Assembly: GCA_016706545.1 (NCBI GenBank)
Contig: JADJJK010000022.1
Location: forward strand, 1-64,000
Direction: 5' to 3'
Origin: Myxococcales bacterium
GTDB taxonomy: Bacteria; Myxococcota_A; Polyangia; Haliangiales; Haliangiaceae
DNA length: 64,000 nucleotides
Shown: one piece after another, positions 19,424 to 28,613 of the stretch
Layout of the letters: each line of letters begins with the position of its first letter
Numbering within the stretch: position 1 is the stretch's first letter
Notes under the pieces: model-generated
The model's input: only the letters and a program-made list of their open reading frames with translations
Told to the model about the DNA's origin: nothing
Database searches by the model: none
Position numbers and translations under genes: made by a program

Positions 19424-20297
19424 GACGGCCCTCCCCGCGCAGCTCGACCAGATCGATGTCGCGCACCACCAGGTCCAGCAGCCGGGTGCCTAGCGCGCTT
19501 CCCGCCGCGGGCACCAGCGCGAGCTTGGTCTGCCGGTCCACGCTGCGGCTCCACCACCCGCTGGCGCCCTGCGCGAAGCCGTGCTCGGAGAGCCACGGCT
19601 CGTCCCCCTCCACCTTGAGCTCCAGCACCGAGCCCACGCGCTGCGCCAGGTAGTGCGCGGCGTCGCCCTGGTAGCTCACCCGGCCGTCGGCCAGCGCCAC
19701 CACGTGGTCCACCAGCGAGCGGATCTCCTCGAGCCGGTGCGAGCACAGGATCAGCGTGGCCTCGCCGGCCAGCTCGCGCGAGAGCGTGAAGAACCGACCG
19801 CGCGCCTCGGCGTCGAGGCTGGCGGTGGGCTCGTCGAGGATCAGCAGATCAGGCCGGGCCGCCAGCGCCAGCGCGATCAGCAGCTTCTGCTTGGAGCCGC
19901 CCGAGAGGCTACGGAAGGGACGGTCGGCGATCTCCGGCAGCTCCAGCGCGAGCCGCGCCGCCAGCTCCGCCACCCGCGCCTCCGTCAGGCCGCGCAAGGT
20001 GGCCACGGTGCGCACCAGCTCGCGACAGCTCGCCGCGAGCTGCGGCGCGATCTGCGGCACGTAGGCGACCCGCGGCGCCAGCGCCTCCCGGCGCACCGCG
20101 GCGCCGTCGATTCGCACCTGCCCGCGGTGCTGCACCAGCCCCAGCAGCACGCGGATGAGCGTGGTCTTGCCCGAGCCGTTGGGGCCGATGAGCGCCACCT
20201 TGGCGCCCGGCGGCAGCACCAGATCGAGCGAACGCAAGGCGTGCACCTTGCCGAAGCGCTTGTCCACCTGAGACAGCTCCACCTGCATGGGCTTCAT
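19416..20297 (-). CDS. nosF: NosF ABC transporter ATP-binding protein
   Basis: A 293-residue ABC ATPase: Walker A IGPNGSGKTTLI near residue 36, signature SLSGGSKQKL, Walker B LLILDEPTAS and the H-loop CSHRLEE. The C-terminal ~80 residues are an accessory domain. Together with NosY it forms the transporter acting in CuZ assembly. The ATG at 20295-20297 overlaps the nosD stop (ATGA). Confidence 0.92.
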   Translation of the reverse strand: MKPMQVELSQVDKRFGKVHALRSLDLVLPPGAKVALIGPNGSGKTTLIRVLLGLVQHRGQVRIDGAAVRREALAPRVAYVPQIAPQLAASCRELVRTVATLRGLTEARVAELAARLALELPEIADRPFRSLSGGSKQKLLIALALAARPDLLILDEPTASLDAEARGRFFTLSRELAGEATLILCSHRLEEIRSLVDHVVALADGRVSYQGDAAHYLAQRVGSVLELKVEGDEPWLSEHGFAQGASGWWSRSVDRQTKLALVPAAGSALGTRLLDLVVRDIDLVELRGEGRRA

Positions 20298-21631
20298 GGC
20301 GCGACCTCCTGGGAGTCCACCGGCCACTGCGGCGCCATGCGCGGCGCGACCTCGCGCAGCACCGGCGAAGGCTGATACAGCGGGTCCAGGTGCGCGGCGG
20401 CGTCCAGCATGGCCAGCGCCGCCGTGCCCTGGAAGATCGTCAAGTTGGGATAGCTGGCGGTGAGCTGGTTGGACAGCGAGCGCAGCTCGTAGGGCACGTC
20501 GCCGCGGCCGTCACCGTCCAGATCATAGCCGGTGTAGTCGTCGAAGTAGTTGCCGCGCCAGGTCACGGCTGTGGCGTCGCCGCCGCCGTCCACCCGGACC
20601 TGCGCGCGGTTGTCCGCCAGGTCGTTGTCCGTGATGCGGACGTCATGCGCGCTGGAGTGGAAGACCACCGCGGTGTCGCACAACCGCAGCACGTTGCGCG
20701 CGATCACCACCTCGTCGCCGCGCTGCATGGGCGACGAGTCGAGGTAGATCCCCAGCGCGTCGTGGATGATCCGGTTGTCCTCCACCACCACGTTTCCGGA
20801 GTCCTTGAGCCCGATGGCCATGCCCGCCGCGCCGCCCGCGTCGGCGATCAAGTTCCCGGTCAGGTGGAGGCCGCGGCTGTACATCACGAAGATCCCCACC
20901 ACGCCGCGCACCAGGTGATTCTTCTCCACCCGGTTGTCATGGCTGTACATGAAGTGCAGGCCATAGCGCCCGCCGTCCACCCGGTTGCCGGAGATGGTGT
21001 TGCCGCTCGAGTACCAGACCACCAGATCGCGGCCGTGAGATACCTGGTTGTCGGCGATGAGCGAGTCCCTGGTCTCCCAGAGCCGGATGCTGTCGCCGCG
21101 CAGGCCGATGGCCGGTTCGCGGCTGCCCTCGATGTGGTTGCCCACCACCCGCACCCGCGCGGCGCGCTCCACCAGGATCCCGAACACCGCGTGCTGCACG
21201 GACACCTGGGACACCTCGGTGTCGTCGGCCCGCAGCCGCACCGCGCCGTCGAGCCGGTCGAACTTGCCGCCGGTGCCGTCGATGGTGAGGCCGCGCACCG
21301 CCGCGCCGGGCGCCACCAGATCGATCAGCGTGCCGCCGCCGCCGCGCACCACCGCCTGCGGCGGCCCCCACAGCGTCACCGCCCGCGTCAGCCGCAGCGG
21401 CCCGCGGTGCTCGCCGGGCAGCAGGCACACCGCGGCGACCTGCGGATCGTCGAGCCGGGCTTGCACCGGGCCCCCGGGCGGGACCTCCACGCAGCCTCGC
21501 GGCCGCGGCGCCCCTTCCAGGTGGACTCCCGCGTCGGTCATCCCGCTGGCCGCGTGGCAACCGGCCAGGCCGAGCTGCAGCGCGACCTGCGCGGCGATCA
21601 CGAAGGAGGTCCCCGGCGCGCGCATGGTCAC
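20294..21631 (-). CDS. nosD: NosD periplasmic CuZ assembly protein (lipoprotein)
   Basis: A 445-residue protein with a right-handed parallel beta-helix region of repeated short N/D-rich coils (for example NTISGNRVDGGRYGLHFMYS and NRIIHDALGIYLDSSP), the carbohydrate-binding/sugar-hydrolase (CASH) fold of NosD. The N-terminus ends in a lipobox (GLAGC at ~24), suggesting a membrane-anchored protein. The GTG start at 21629-21631 overlaps the nosZ stop (GTGA); an ATG two codons later is an equal alternative. The order nosZ-D-F-L-Y is that of an N2O reduction cluster. Confidence 0.92.
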   Translation of the reverse strand: MTMRAPGTSFVIAAQVALQLGLAGCHAASGMTDAGVHLEGAPRPRGCVEVPPGGPVQARLDDPQVAAVCLLPGEHRGPLRLTRAVTLWGPPQAVVRGGGGTLIDLVAPGAAVRGLTIDGTGGKFDRLDGAVRLRADDTEVSQVSVQHAVFGILVERAARVRVVGNHIEGSREPAIGLRGDSIRLWETRDSLIADNQVSHGRDLVVWYSSGNTISGNRVDGGRYGLHFMYSHDNRVEKNHLVRGVVGIFVMYSRGLHLTGNLIADAGGAAGMAIGLKDSGNVVVEDNRIIHDALGIYLDSSPMQRGDEVVIARNVLRLCDTAVVFHSSAHDVRITDNDLADNRAQVRVDGGGDATAVTWRGNYFDDYTGYDLDGDGRGDVPYELRSLSNQLTASYPNLTIFQGTAALAMLDAAAHLDPLYQPSPVLREVAPRMAPQWPVDSQEVAP

Positions 21632-23598
21632 TTCGGCTCGACCAGGAGGTAGCCCGCCATCTCGAGGTGCAGCGCCGAGCAGAACTCGGTGCAGTACATC
21701 GGGAACACGCCGGCCTTGTCCGCGACGAAGGTCACGTCCGAGTGCTCGCCGGGCTCGATGCTGATGTTGATGTTGTACGAGTTGATGGCGAAGCCGTGGG
21801 TGGCGTCGTAGGCCTGCTCGATGTTGTCGATGTGCAGCTTGACCGTGTCGCCCTCCTTGACGCGGATGATGTCCGGCGTGAAGTGGCTGCGCACCGCCGT
21901 CATGTAGACGTGGACGCCATCGGCCTTTCGCTCCACCCGCTCCTTATTGGCCTCCACCATCTCGGGGGACTTCTCGCCGGTGATCGGGTCCTCGCCTGGC
22001 TTGTACACGTCCACCGGCTTGAGCTTGTCCGCCTTGATCATCTGCGCGTAGTGCGGCTCGCCCAGCGGGATCGGCATGTCGTAGAGCAACGACATCTTGG
22101 GCTTGGACAGATCCACGAGCTGGAAGTTCTGCGGCAAGAGCGGCCCCACCTTGTTGAAGCGGTCGAGCGCCCACTTGTTCATCGCGATCAGGTAGCCACC
22201 GTCGGGGCTCACCGTGTCGCCCTCCGCCGCCACCAGGTGGCCGATGTTGTAGTGCGTCGGCAGCTTGTCGAGCACCTTGAGGTCCTTGAGCGACCACTTG
22301 GCCACCACCGTCTCCAGGAACAGCGAGGTGTAGGCGTTGCCCTGGTTGTCGAACTGGGTGTGCAGCGGCCCGAGCCCCAGCTCGACCTGGCCGCGGATCG
22401 CCTCCTTGAACGGCAGCACCGGCACGCCGTACGGGTCCTTGCTCTCGAACTTGCCGGCCGCGATCAGCGCCTTGATCTTGGCGATGCTGTAGACCGTGCC
22501 GTGCGTATCGAGCTTGCCACCGACGACGATGTCCTCGCCGTCCGGGCTGACGTCCACGCCGTGCGGGCTCTTGGGCTCCGGCACGAAGGTCAGCACGCCC
22601 TCGGCGGCGGACACCTCGAGCCGCAGCACCTTCATGCCGGCGATGGTCTCGGCCTTGCCGGCGGCCACCAGCTCCTCGGCCTTCTTCCAGTTGACGATGT
22701 GCAGGTAGTCCATGTCGCTCTTGGAGTACGACGACTCCATCGACGGCTGCCCCTCCTGGTTTCCGCCCCACGCCAGCTCGGTGTTGATCGAGTTGAAGAA
22801 GGCATAGCCGTCGCTGACCAGCTTGCCGGCGTCGGCCAGGTCCTGCGTGTACGGCGGGAACTCCACCGCGAACGAGGCCGCGGGATCGATGCGGCCCTTC
22901 TTGCGGTCGAACTTCCAGAACACCGCCGCGCCGCGGTACTTCTCCTTGTACTCCTTGGCCGGGTCCGCATAGCCGCCGCCAAACGGCACCGGATACTGCG
23001 TGGTCTCGACGATGTAGTCGGTGTTGGGCGTGACGAAGGCCGCGCCGTGGTCCGAGCCGATGAGCTCGGTGGTGACGATCTGCTTGGTGGTGAAGTCGGC
23101 GAGGTCGATCACCGCCAGCCGCGGGTTGGCCTTGTCGCCGATGAACAGGTACTGGCCGTCGTAGTCGCCGGCGGTCTCCGACAGCGCCGGGTGGTGGGTG
23201 TCGGCCCAGGTGATGTCGTGGCCGGCGCGGCGACCACCAGCGAGCACGCCCTTGGTCTGCTCGTCGAAGCCATAGCCTTGCCACGGCTCCGGCGTGAACA
23301 CGCCGATGTACTTGAGGATGCGCATCGACGGGACGCCGATGACGATGACCTGCCCGCTGTGGCCGCCGGAGGCGAACGTCAGGTACTCGTCCATTCGCCC
23401 GGTGGGCGTGTAGGTCTTGAGCGCCGCCTGAACATCCGCCTCGCTGAGCTTGCGTGCCTTCATCGCCTCCAAAAGCGCGCTCTGCGCCCCGCCGCGCGGC
23501 GCGCTCTTGCCGCCGCTGCAGGCCAGCGCGCCGACCGCGAACGCCCCGCCGATTGCCAACGAGATCCAGGACCGAGAGAGACCAGTGGGCCAATGCAT
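21628..23598 (-). CDS. nosZ: Nitrous oxide reductase, clade II (Sec-type), predicted lipoprotein
   Basis: A 656-residue enzyme that reduces N2O to N2 in the periplasm. The N-terminal beta-propeller carries the CuZ histidines (DTHHPALSE, GSDHGAAF, SPHGVDVSPDG, GPLHTQFD, HYNIGH, GEPHYAQ). The C-terminal cupredoxin domain carries the CuA site (THGFAI, CTEFCSALHLEM). There is no twin-arginine motif; the leader is Sec-type, as in clade II enzymes, and ends in a lipobox (ALACSGG near residue 27), which predicts lipid anchoring. The ATG at 23596-23598 was chosen because GGAGG lies 7 nt upstream; another ATG four codons earlier has no such site. Confidence 0.95.
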   Translation of the reverse strand: MHWPTGLSRSWISLAIGGAFAVGALACSGGKSAPRGGAQSALLEAMKARKLSEADVQAALKTYTPTGRMDEYLTFASGGHSGQVIVIGVPSMRILKYIGVFTPEPWQGYGFDEQTKGVLAGGRRAGHDITWADTHHPALSETAGDYDGQYLFIGDKANPRLAVIDLADFTTKQIVTTELIGSDHGAAFVTPNTDYIVETTQYPVPFGGGYADPAKEYKEKYRGAAVFWKFDRKKGRIDPAASFAVEFPPYTQDLADAGKLVSDGYAFFNSINTELAWGGNQEGQPSMESSYSKSDMDYLHIVNWKKAEELVAAGKAETIAGMKVLRLEVSAAEGVLTFVPEPKSPHGVDVSPDGEDIVVGGKLDTHGTVYSIAKIKALIAAGKFESKDPYGVPVLPFKEAIRGQVELGLGPLHTQFDNQGNAYTSLFLETVVAKWSLKDLKVLDKLPTHYNIGHLVAAEGDTVSPDGGYLIAMNKWALDRFNKVGPLLPQNFQLVDLSKPKMSLLYDMPIPLGEPHYAQMIKADKLKPVDVYKPGEDPITGEKSPEMVEANKERVERKADGVHVYMTAVRSHFTPDIIRVKEGDTVKLHIDNIEQAYDATHGFAINSYNINISIEPGEHSDVTFVADKAGVFPMYCTEFCSALHLEMAGYLLVEPK

Positions 23599-23749
23599 GA
23601 CCGCCTCCATGTGGGTGAGGCGCCGAGGCGCCGCGAGAGACCAGTTGCCGACGTGACGCGCCAGCGCGGCGCGCCAGCGTGACGAGCCGACGTGACGAGA
23701 ACCAACAAGCGCCCGGCGCCGAGACCGGCGACCTCCGAGCGAACCGTCG

Positions 23750-24166
23750 CTACTTCGAGAAGGCGCGCACCACGTCCTTGAGCGCGGCGATCACCGCCGG
23801 ATCGCTCAGATCCGGGTTGCCCGGCATGGCAGCGCTCTTGCCCACGGCTGCACCGCCGTACCTGATCACCTTCACGAGGTGATCGTCGTTGACGCTCTTC
23901 TGCCACTCCGCGTCGCTGAACTTGCGCGGCTTGGGGTTGAGCCCGGCAGAGGCAGGACCGTCGCCCTCGCCGGCAGGACCGTGGCAAGGCGTGCAGCGCT
24001 GCTGGAAGATCTCCTTGGCCTTGGCGGCCGGATCACCAGCGGCCCCCGCGGGCGCGGCCGCGACAGCTCCTCCTCCGCTCTCCATCGGGGGAGCTTGCTC
24101 CTGGCTCCCGCTCTTGCTGCAGCCTGCAGCGAGCAACATCAGCGTGACCGCGAATCGAGTGCGCAT
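23750..24166 (-). CDS. Lipoprotein c-type cytochrome (NosC-like)
   Basis: A 138-residue protein with a lipoprotein signal (LMLLAAGCSKSG), a low-complexity linker and a single cytochrome c domain: heme motif CTPCH near residue 71 and a probable distal Met in AAMPGNP. It stands 151 bp ahead of nosZ on the same strand and is the likely electron donor to NosZ. The ATG at 24164-24166 follows AAAGGAC. A near-consensus sigma-54 promoter lies about 30 bp upstream, so it is probably the first gene of the nos operon. Confidence 0.85.
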   Translation of the reverse strand: MRTRFAVTLMLLAAGCSKSGSQEQAPPMESGGGAVAAAPAGAAGDPAAKAKEIFQQRCTPCHGPAGEGDGPASAGLNPKPRKFSDAEWQKSVNDDHLVKVIRYGGAAVGKSAAMPGNPDLSDPAVIAALKDVVRAFSK

Positions 24167-24193
24167 GCCTTGTCCTTTCACGCCCACCCCAGA

Positions 24194-24209
24194 AGCACAC
24201 GCGGTGCCA
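24194..24209 (-). promoter_or_regulatory. Sigma-54 (-24/-12) promoter of the cytochrome-nosZ operon
   Basis: On the minus strand the sequence TGGCACCGCGTGTGCT matches the sigma-54 consensus TGGCAC-N5-TTGCW: the -24 element is perfect, the -12 GC is present and the GG-to-GC spacing is exactly 10. Predicted transcription start is near 24184, giving a leader of about 18 nt before the cytochrome ATG. The gene for a sigma-54 activator (NorR type) ends 90 bp upstream. A heptamer GTAAGCA occurs at 24241-24247 and again at 25918-25924 just before that activator gene and could be part of its binding site. Confidence 0.7.
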
Positions 24210-24299
24210 GCCCGCGGCGGTGACGCAGCGCAGGCCTTTCGTAAGCAGATCCGCCGCACGCAATTGCTGCGCGCCCAGCGCGAGCGCCCGCGAATCCGC

Positions 24300-25904
24300 C
24301 TACTTGTTGGCCATTCCCAGACGCCGCGCCAGCCGATGCAGGTTCGCTCGATCGAGCTGCAGCAGCCGCGCCGCCTCGGCCCAGTTGCCGCCCGCCTCCT
24401 CCACCGCGGCGGCGATGTAGCGCCGCTTGGTGTCCTCGATGATGTCTTGCAGCGAACGCCGCGGCTGCCCAGGCGCCGCTGGGACCGGCGCCGCCACCGC
24501 CGTCGGCTCGGTGGCCGAGGGCGCCAGGAGGGGCGATAGATCCAGGTGCTGGACCTCGATCACCACCAGCTCCCGGCGCCGGCCTCCGCTGGCGCGCAGC
24601 GCGGCCCGCAAGATCGTGTGCTCGAGCTCCCGCACGTTGCCCGGCCAGTCGAAGACCTCCAGCGCGGTACGCGCCGCCACGGTCAACCGCACGCGGCCGA
24701 GCCCCAGGCGCAGGCGTGCTTCGTCCAGGAAGTACCCGGCGAGCACGCTGATGTCACCGCGCCGCTCACGCAGCGGCGCCACCCGGATCGGGTACACGCT
24801 GAGGCGATGAAACAGATCTGCGCGGAACCGGCCGGTGCTGACTTCCGACGGCAGATCGCGGTTGGTGGCCGCGACGATCCGGACGTTGACCCGCAGGAGC
24901 TTGTCCGAGCCCACTCGCTGGATCTCGCCAGACTGCAGCGCCCGCAAGAGCTTGGGCTGGATGGACAGCGGGAGCTCGCCAATCTCGTCGAGAAACAGGG
25001 TGCCGCCGTCGGCGATCTCGAACTTCCCCGCGCGGTGCTCGCTGGCCCCCGTGAACGCTCCGCGGACGTGCCCAAACAGCTCGCTCTCGGCGATGCTCTC
25101 TGGCAAGGCGGCGCAGTTGACATAGATGAGCGCCTCGGAGGCGCGCCCGCTGGCCGCGTGAATCGCCCGGGCGACGACCTCCTTGCCCACCCCAGTCTCA
25201 CCGGTGATCAGCACCGCGAGGTCCGAGCGCGCGGCCAGCTCCAGATCGTGCCGCAGCCGGGTCGTGGCCTCGCTCTGGCCCAGGAGCTGTCCGCCCGCGC
25301 GCTCGGCGGTGTCGCGCAGCAGGTCGCGCGCCACCCGGCCCGCGCGCGCCGCCTCACGCTCGAGCTGCTCGATGAGGTCCGTGCCGCGCAAGGCCGCCGC
25401 CGAGAACGCCGCCACCGCGGCCACCAGATCGTCGTCGAGGTGGTCAAAGGCTCTCGGGTCGAGCGCGTCCACCGCCAGCACGCCCAGCACCTCGCCCTCG
25501 ATCACCAGCGGCGCGCCCATGCAGGCATGCACGCGCCGCAGCGAACCATCACAGGCTTCGATGAGCCCGTCGAAGGGATCTGGCAGCGTGTCGTCGGTGA
25601 AACGGACAGGCCCTCGGGCACGCAGGATTTGCGCTAGCCGCGGATGTTCGGAGATGGCGAAGCGCTGGCTCGCCACCTCCGGAACGAGCCCGGCGCTGGC
25701 GACAGGGATGAGGCTCTCGCCGACCAACCGGAGCAATGCCACGGAATCGCAGGGGATGAGCGTCTTGATCCCGCCGATGATTCGCGGATAGCGCTCCTCG
25801 GCACCGACCTTGCCGAGCAAACCAGTCGCGATCTCGAGAATGGGTACCCATACGTTGTCGGTGGGACGACGAGGGGTCGAAGGGACAACCGCTAGAGCTG
25901 TCAT
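24300..25904 (-). CDS. norR: NorR-type NO-responsive sigma-54 transcriptional activator
   Basis: A 534-residue enhancer-binding protein. The N-terminal GAF domain (~1-175) keeps the NorR pattern LPDPFDGLI, VHACMG and VDALDP, which supplies the Asp, His and Cys proposed as non-heme iron ligands for NO sensing in E. coli NorR. The AAA+ domain has Walker A GETGVGKE, the sigma-54-contacting GAFTGA loop and Walker B LFLDEIGE. The C-terminus is a Fis-type helix-turn-helix (NWAEAARLLQLDRANLHRL). The ATG at 25902-25904 was preferred to an upstream GTG. It sits between a sigma-54 promoter for nosZ and a divergent YtfE-like gene, its likely targets. Confidence 0.88.
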   Translation of the reverse strand: MTALAVVPSTPRRPTDNVWVPILEIATGLLGKVGAEERYPRIIGGIKTLIPCDSVALLRLVGESLIPVASAGLVPEVASQRFAISEHPRLAQILRARGPVRFTDDTLPDPFDGLIEACDGSLRRVHACMGAPLVIEGEVLGVLAVDALDPRAFDHLDDDLVAAVAAFSAAALRGTDLIEQLEREAARAGRVARDLLRDTAERAGGQLLGQSEATTRLRHDLELAARSDLAVLITGETGVGKEVVARAIHAASGRASEALIYVNCAALPESIAESELFGHVRGAFTGASEHRAGKFEIADGGTLFLDEIGELPLSIQPKLLRALQSGEIQRVGSDKLLRVNVRIVAATNRDLPSEVSTGRFRADLFHRLSVYPIRVAPLRERRGDISVLAGYFLDEARLRLGLGRVRLTVAARTALEVFDWPGNVRELEHTILRAALRASGGRRRELVVIEVQHLDLSPLLAPSATEPTAVAAPVPAAPGQPRRSLQDIIEDTKRRYIAAAVEEAGGNWAEAARLLQLDRANLHRLARRLGMANK

Positions 25905-26021
25905 CACGACAACTTTGTAAGCATACGGCGAGCCAACCATGCCGCGCTGCGAGAAGGACCCCGGCCAGCGGCGACCGCGACGTCGCCGGCGGATCCAGCG
26001 CCGGCCAGAGTTTCTTGGTAG

Positions 26022-26037
26022 GTGCCCGGCTCTTGCA
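26022..26037 (+). promoter_or_regulatory. Weak sigma-54-like promoter before the YtfE-like gene
   Basis: GTGCCCGGCTCTTGCA resembles TGGCAC-N5-TTGCA, with a perfect -12 (TTGCA) and a -24 that keeps GC but only one of the two Gs. The predicted start of transcription is almost at the proposed start codon (26051). It is worth noting only because a NorR-type gene is divergent from it. Confidence 0.3.
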
Positions 26038-26050
26038 TTCCCTGCGCTCC

Positions 26051-26794
26051 ATGGCCATCTCCAGCTCCTGTCCTGACTCCTCCGAGTCGCTGCTGGCGCG
26101 CTGTGCGGCTCGGCCGCTCATGCTGAGCGCCTTGCATGCCCACGGCATCGAGATCCAGGAGGACGCCGGAGCGCTGGCCAGCCTGTGCCGCGCTTGTGGC
26201 CTGGAGCCGAACGTCCTGCTCGCAGAGGTGGACGCGGCCGAGCATCGCTTGACCGAGCCCTGGCGAGCGCAGCCGCTGCCAGCGCTCATCGAGCATGTGC
26301 TCTTGGCCTATCACCAGCCGTTCGCCGCCGAGCTGGACCGGCTCGACGCTGCCTTGCTGGCCGCGCGCCAGGCGAGCGCACCGCAGGCTCTCGAGGAGCT
26401 GCGCGCGCTGCTCGCCGAGCTGCGCGCCGAGCTGCTCGAGCACCTGGCGAAGGAAGAGCAGGTCCTGTTCCCCTGGATCCTGGCGCCCGCGCCGGCTGCC
26501 GCGGCGCGCGCCATCCGGGCCATGCAGCTCGAACACGAGGACACGGTGACGCTGCTGCACACGCTCCATGGCGCGGCGGTGCGCGCGTTCGCGGGCAGCC
26601 CGTCGGATCCGCAGGTGGCCACCGCCCAGCGCGCGCTGGCGCAGTTCGAGCGCTGGCTGTGCGAACACCTGCACCTGGAAGATCATCTGCTCTTCGCGCG
26701 CGCTCGAGTCCGTGCGAGGCTAGCGCCCAGGCTAGCCCTCGACCGGGCGGCCCGCCGCACTTGGTGCGGGCGATGCAAGGACGCCCGGTCATGA
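26051..26794 (+). CDS. YtfE/RIC/ScdA-like hemerythrin di-iron protein
   Basis: A 247-residue protein related to the iron-sulfur repair protein YtfE (RIC), which counters nitrosative stress. The four-helix bundle ligands are kept: LIEHVLLAYHQPF, EHLAKEEQVLFP, MQLEHEDTV and CEHLHLEDHLLF. The N-terminal DUF542-like helix (HAHGIEIQEDAGALASL) lacks the CCGG cysteines that bind or cycle in E. coli YtfE. The start is either the ATG at 26051 or an upstream one at 26015. The stop overlaps the ATG of the fasciclin gene (ATGA). Divergent from norR, it is probably NO-induced. Confidence 0.78.
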   Translation: MAISSSCPDSSESLLARCAARPLMLSALHAHGIEIQEDAGALASLCRACGLEPNVLLAEVDAAEHRLTEPWRAQPLPALIEHVLLAYHQPFAAELDRLDAALLAARQASAPQALEELRALLAELRAELLEHLAKEEQVLFPWILAPAPAAAARAIRAMQLEHEDTVTLLHTLHGAAVRAFAGSPSDPQVATAQRALAQFERWLCEHLHLEDHLLFARARVRARLAPRLALDRAARRTWCGRCKDARS

Positions 26795-27335
26795 CGAAGC
26801 CCCTCGCCCTCCTGGCCGTCGCGCTGTTGCTGTTTGCATGTTCCAAGAAGGACCACGACGCGCCGGCCGAGCCCGCCGCCGCGCCGGCGGCCGAGCCCGC
26901 GTCGGCCACTCCGCCGCTCGATCCGAAAAACATCGTCAGCATCGCGCTGGGCTCCAAGGATCACACCACGCTGGTCGCCGCGCTCAAGGCCGCGGACTAC
27001 GTGACCGCGGTCGCCAACCCCGGGCCCCTCACCGTGTTCGCGCCCACCGACGCCGCCTTCGGCAAGCTCCTGCCGGCACCGTGGGACCCAGGTCAAGCCG
27101 GAGAACATCGATCAGCTCAAGGACATCCTCAAGTATCACGTCACCATCGGTCTATACCGAGGACAAGCTCACCGACAGCATGGAGCTGGGGATGGCCAGC
27201 GACAGCAAGACCGTCATTCGTTCCTCAAGGACGGCAAGATCACGATCAACGGCGCCAACGTCTCTCGCATCCGTGCGCGCCTCCAACGGCGTGGTCCACG
27301 TCATCGACGCGGTGCTGACGCCGCCGGCCAGGTGA
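26791..27335 (+). pseudogene. Fasciclin-domain lipoprotein, frameshifted copy
   Basis: The gene begins with a lipoprotein signal (LLFACSKK) and a Pro/Ala/Glu linker, then a fasciclin (FAS1) domain (HTTLVAALKAADYV, LTVFAPTDAAFGKL). The frame is lost from about 27067, where one C is missing relative to the clean second copy (29201-29579), and more indels follow (about 27085, 27150, 27225 and 27262). Reading all frames restores the ending GVVHVIDAVLTPPAR at 27290-27333. The 5' part up to 26957 is unique and clean; the damage begins inside the duplicated segment. The ATG overlaps the ytfE-like stop, so the intact gene would be co-expressed with it. Confidence 0.8.
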
Positions 27336-27419
27336 GCCGGCGCACCGGGGTCGTGCCCGGATGGCCCCGTCAGCGAAAGACGCTCGCGTCGACGGCGCCG
27401 CTATGGCTATGGTGCCCGG

Positions 27420-28396
27420 ATGTGGTCACCGGAAGTACGCTCCGTGTTCCTGTTCGCGGCTTACTCCGGGCGGCCCGCCTGGCAGCCTGACGCGGCGGTG
27501 GACCCAGGCGGAGAGGTCGACGCGCCGTCAGGCAACCCGCTGACGGACGTGGGCGCGGTTGACTCGCGTCGCGCCGCGATGACCTGCCAGTTTCTCGAGG
27601 GCCCGCAGGTGGCGACAGGGAAACCGACTGGCTGTTCCACCCGATATCCCGGCCAACCGGATCTACCGCTACGCGCCGGGCGGCGCGGTCACCTCGTTCT
27701 CGCCCAGCGGCAACACCCGGCGGCCTGGCCCAGGAGCGCGGCGGCACCAGTCACCCTCGCAGCCGAACACGGAGGCCGCCCGCGTCAGCCGCATCCTCGG
27801 GCACCACCGTCACCCGCGGTCGCCGGAAGCGCTGAGAGCAAGCTCTTCCACTCCGCCCAACGACGGTAGTCACCGCGGCGGACGGCACGATCTGCGCCCC
27901 AATCCGCCTATGGCCTAAATGGCCGGCCAGCCCGAGAGAAAGCTGACCTTCAACGGCGTATTCCGCGTCGCTGGCGGCGCCGTCGCGCCGAGCATCGCGG
28001 GCGCCGTCGACACTCGCTCCAACGGGATCGCCATCTCGCCGGACGGCAAGAAGGTCTATGCTGGCGTTCACGGGCTCGGCGAGGGTCCTCTCCGGCTTCC
28101 CCGGTGCTCGCTGGCGGCCCTGGGCCCGCCCGCGCGCCGCGTCTGACCGCAGGCAACGCCGACGGCGTGGCGGTGGATGCCGCGGGGAACCTGTTTGCTG
28201 ACCTCTCAGAACTGGCGTGAGGGTGTTCGCCCCGATGGCACCAAGTGGGGCGAGATCAAGACACCGGGCGCGCGGACAAGCCCACCAACTGCGCGTTTGG
28301 GCGGCGCCGACCGCCGCACCTTGCTTTCATCCACCACGCCCGCGGGCCTGGCACAAGTCACGTTGGGGTACGGCAGTCTGCCTGCCGACGCGGTAG
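27420..28396 (+). pseudogene. SMP-30/gluconolactonase lipoprotein, degraded copy
   Basis: Nearly the same DNA as the intact gene at 34522-35475, from ATGTGGTCAC to the stop GACGCGGTAG, but broken by scattered 1-2 bp insertions and deletions so that no frame stays open for more than about 60 codons. Fragments such as NGIAISPDGKKVY and GNPLTDVGAV are still readable in different frames. Confidence 0.85.
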
Positions 28397-28613
28397 CCGG
28401 CGACTCGGCGACGCGCACAATCCACGCGCACAGTCTGGCCAGGCGCGCGACGCACGCCTGGCTTGCCGCGGCCTGCGCGGCGCCGGAGATTAGGGGATGA
28501 TACGCGAGCGGTGCGCTTGGCCCCGCGTATGCTCTTGCCCAAAGGGCGCGCGTGGGCCTTCCTGGCCGTCGCGCCCGGATCTCGTCGATCTCGTCAGACC
28601 TGACGAAAGCCCC

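Noticed and set aside
26022..26037. Treating the ytfE-side -24/-12 sequence as a firm sigma-54 promoter
   Set aside because: One G of the essential -24 GG is missing; kept only as a weak candidate.
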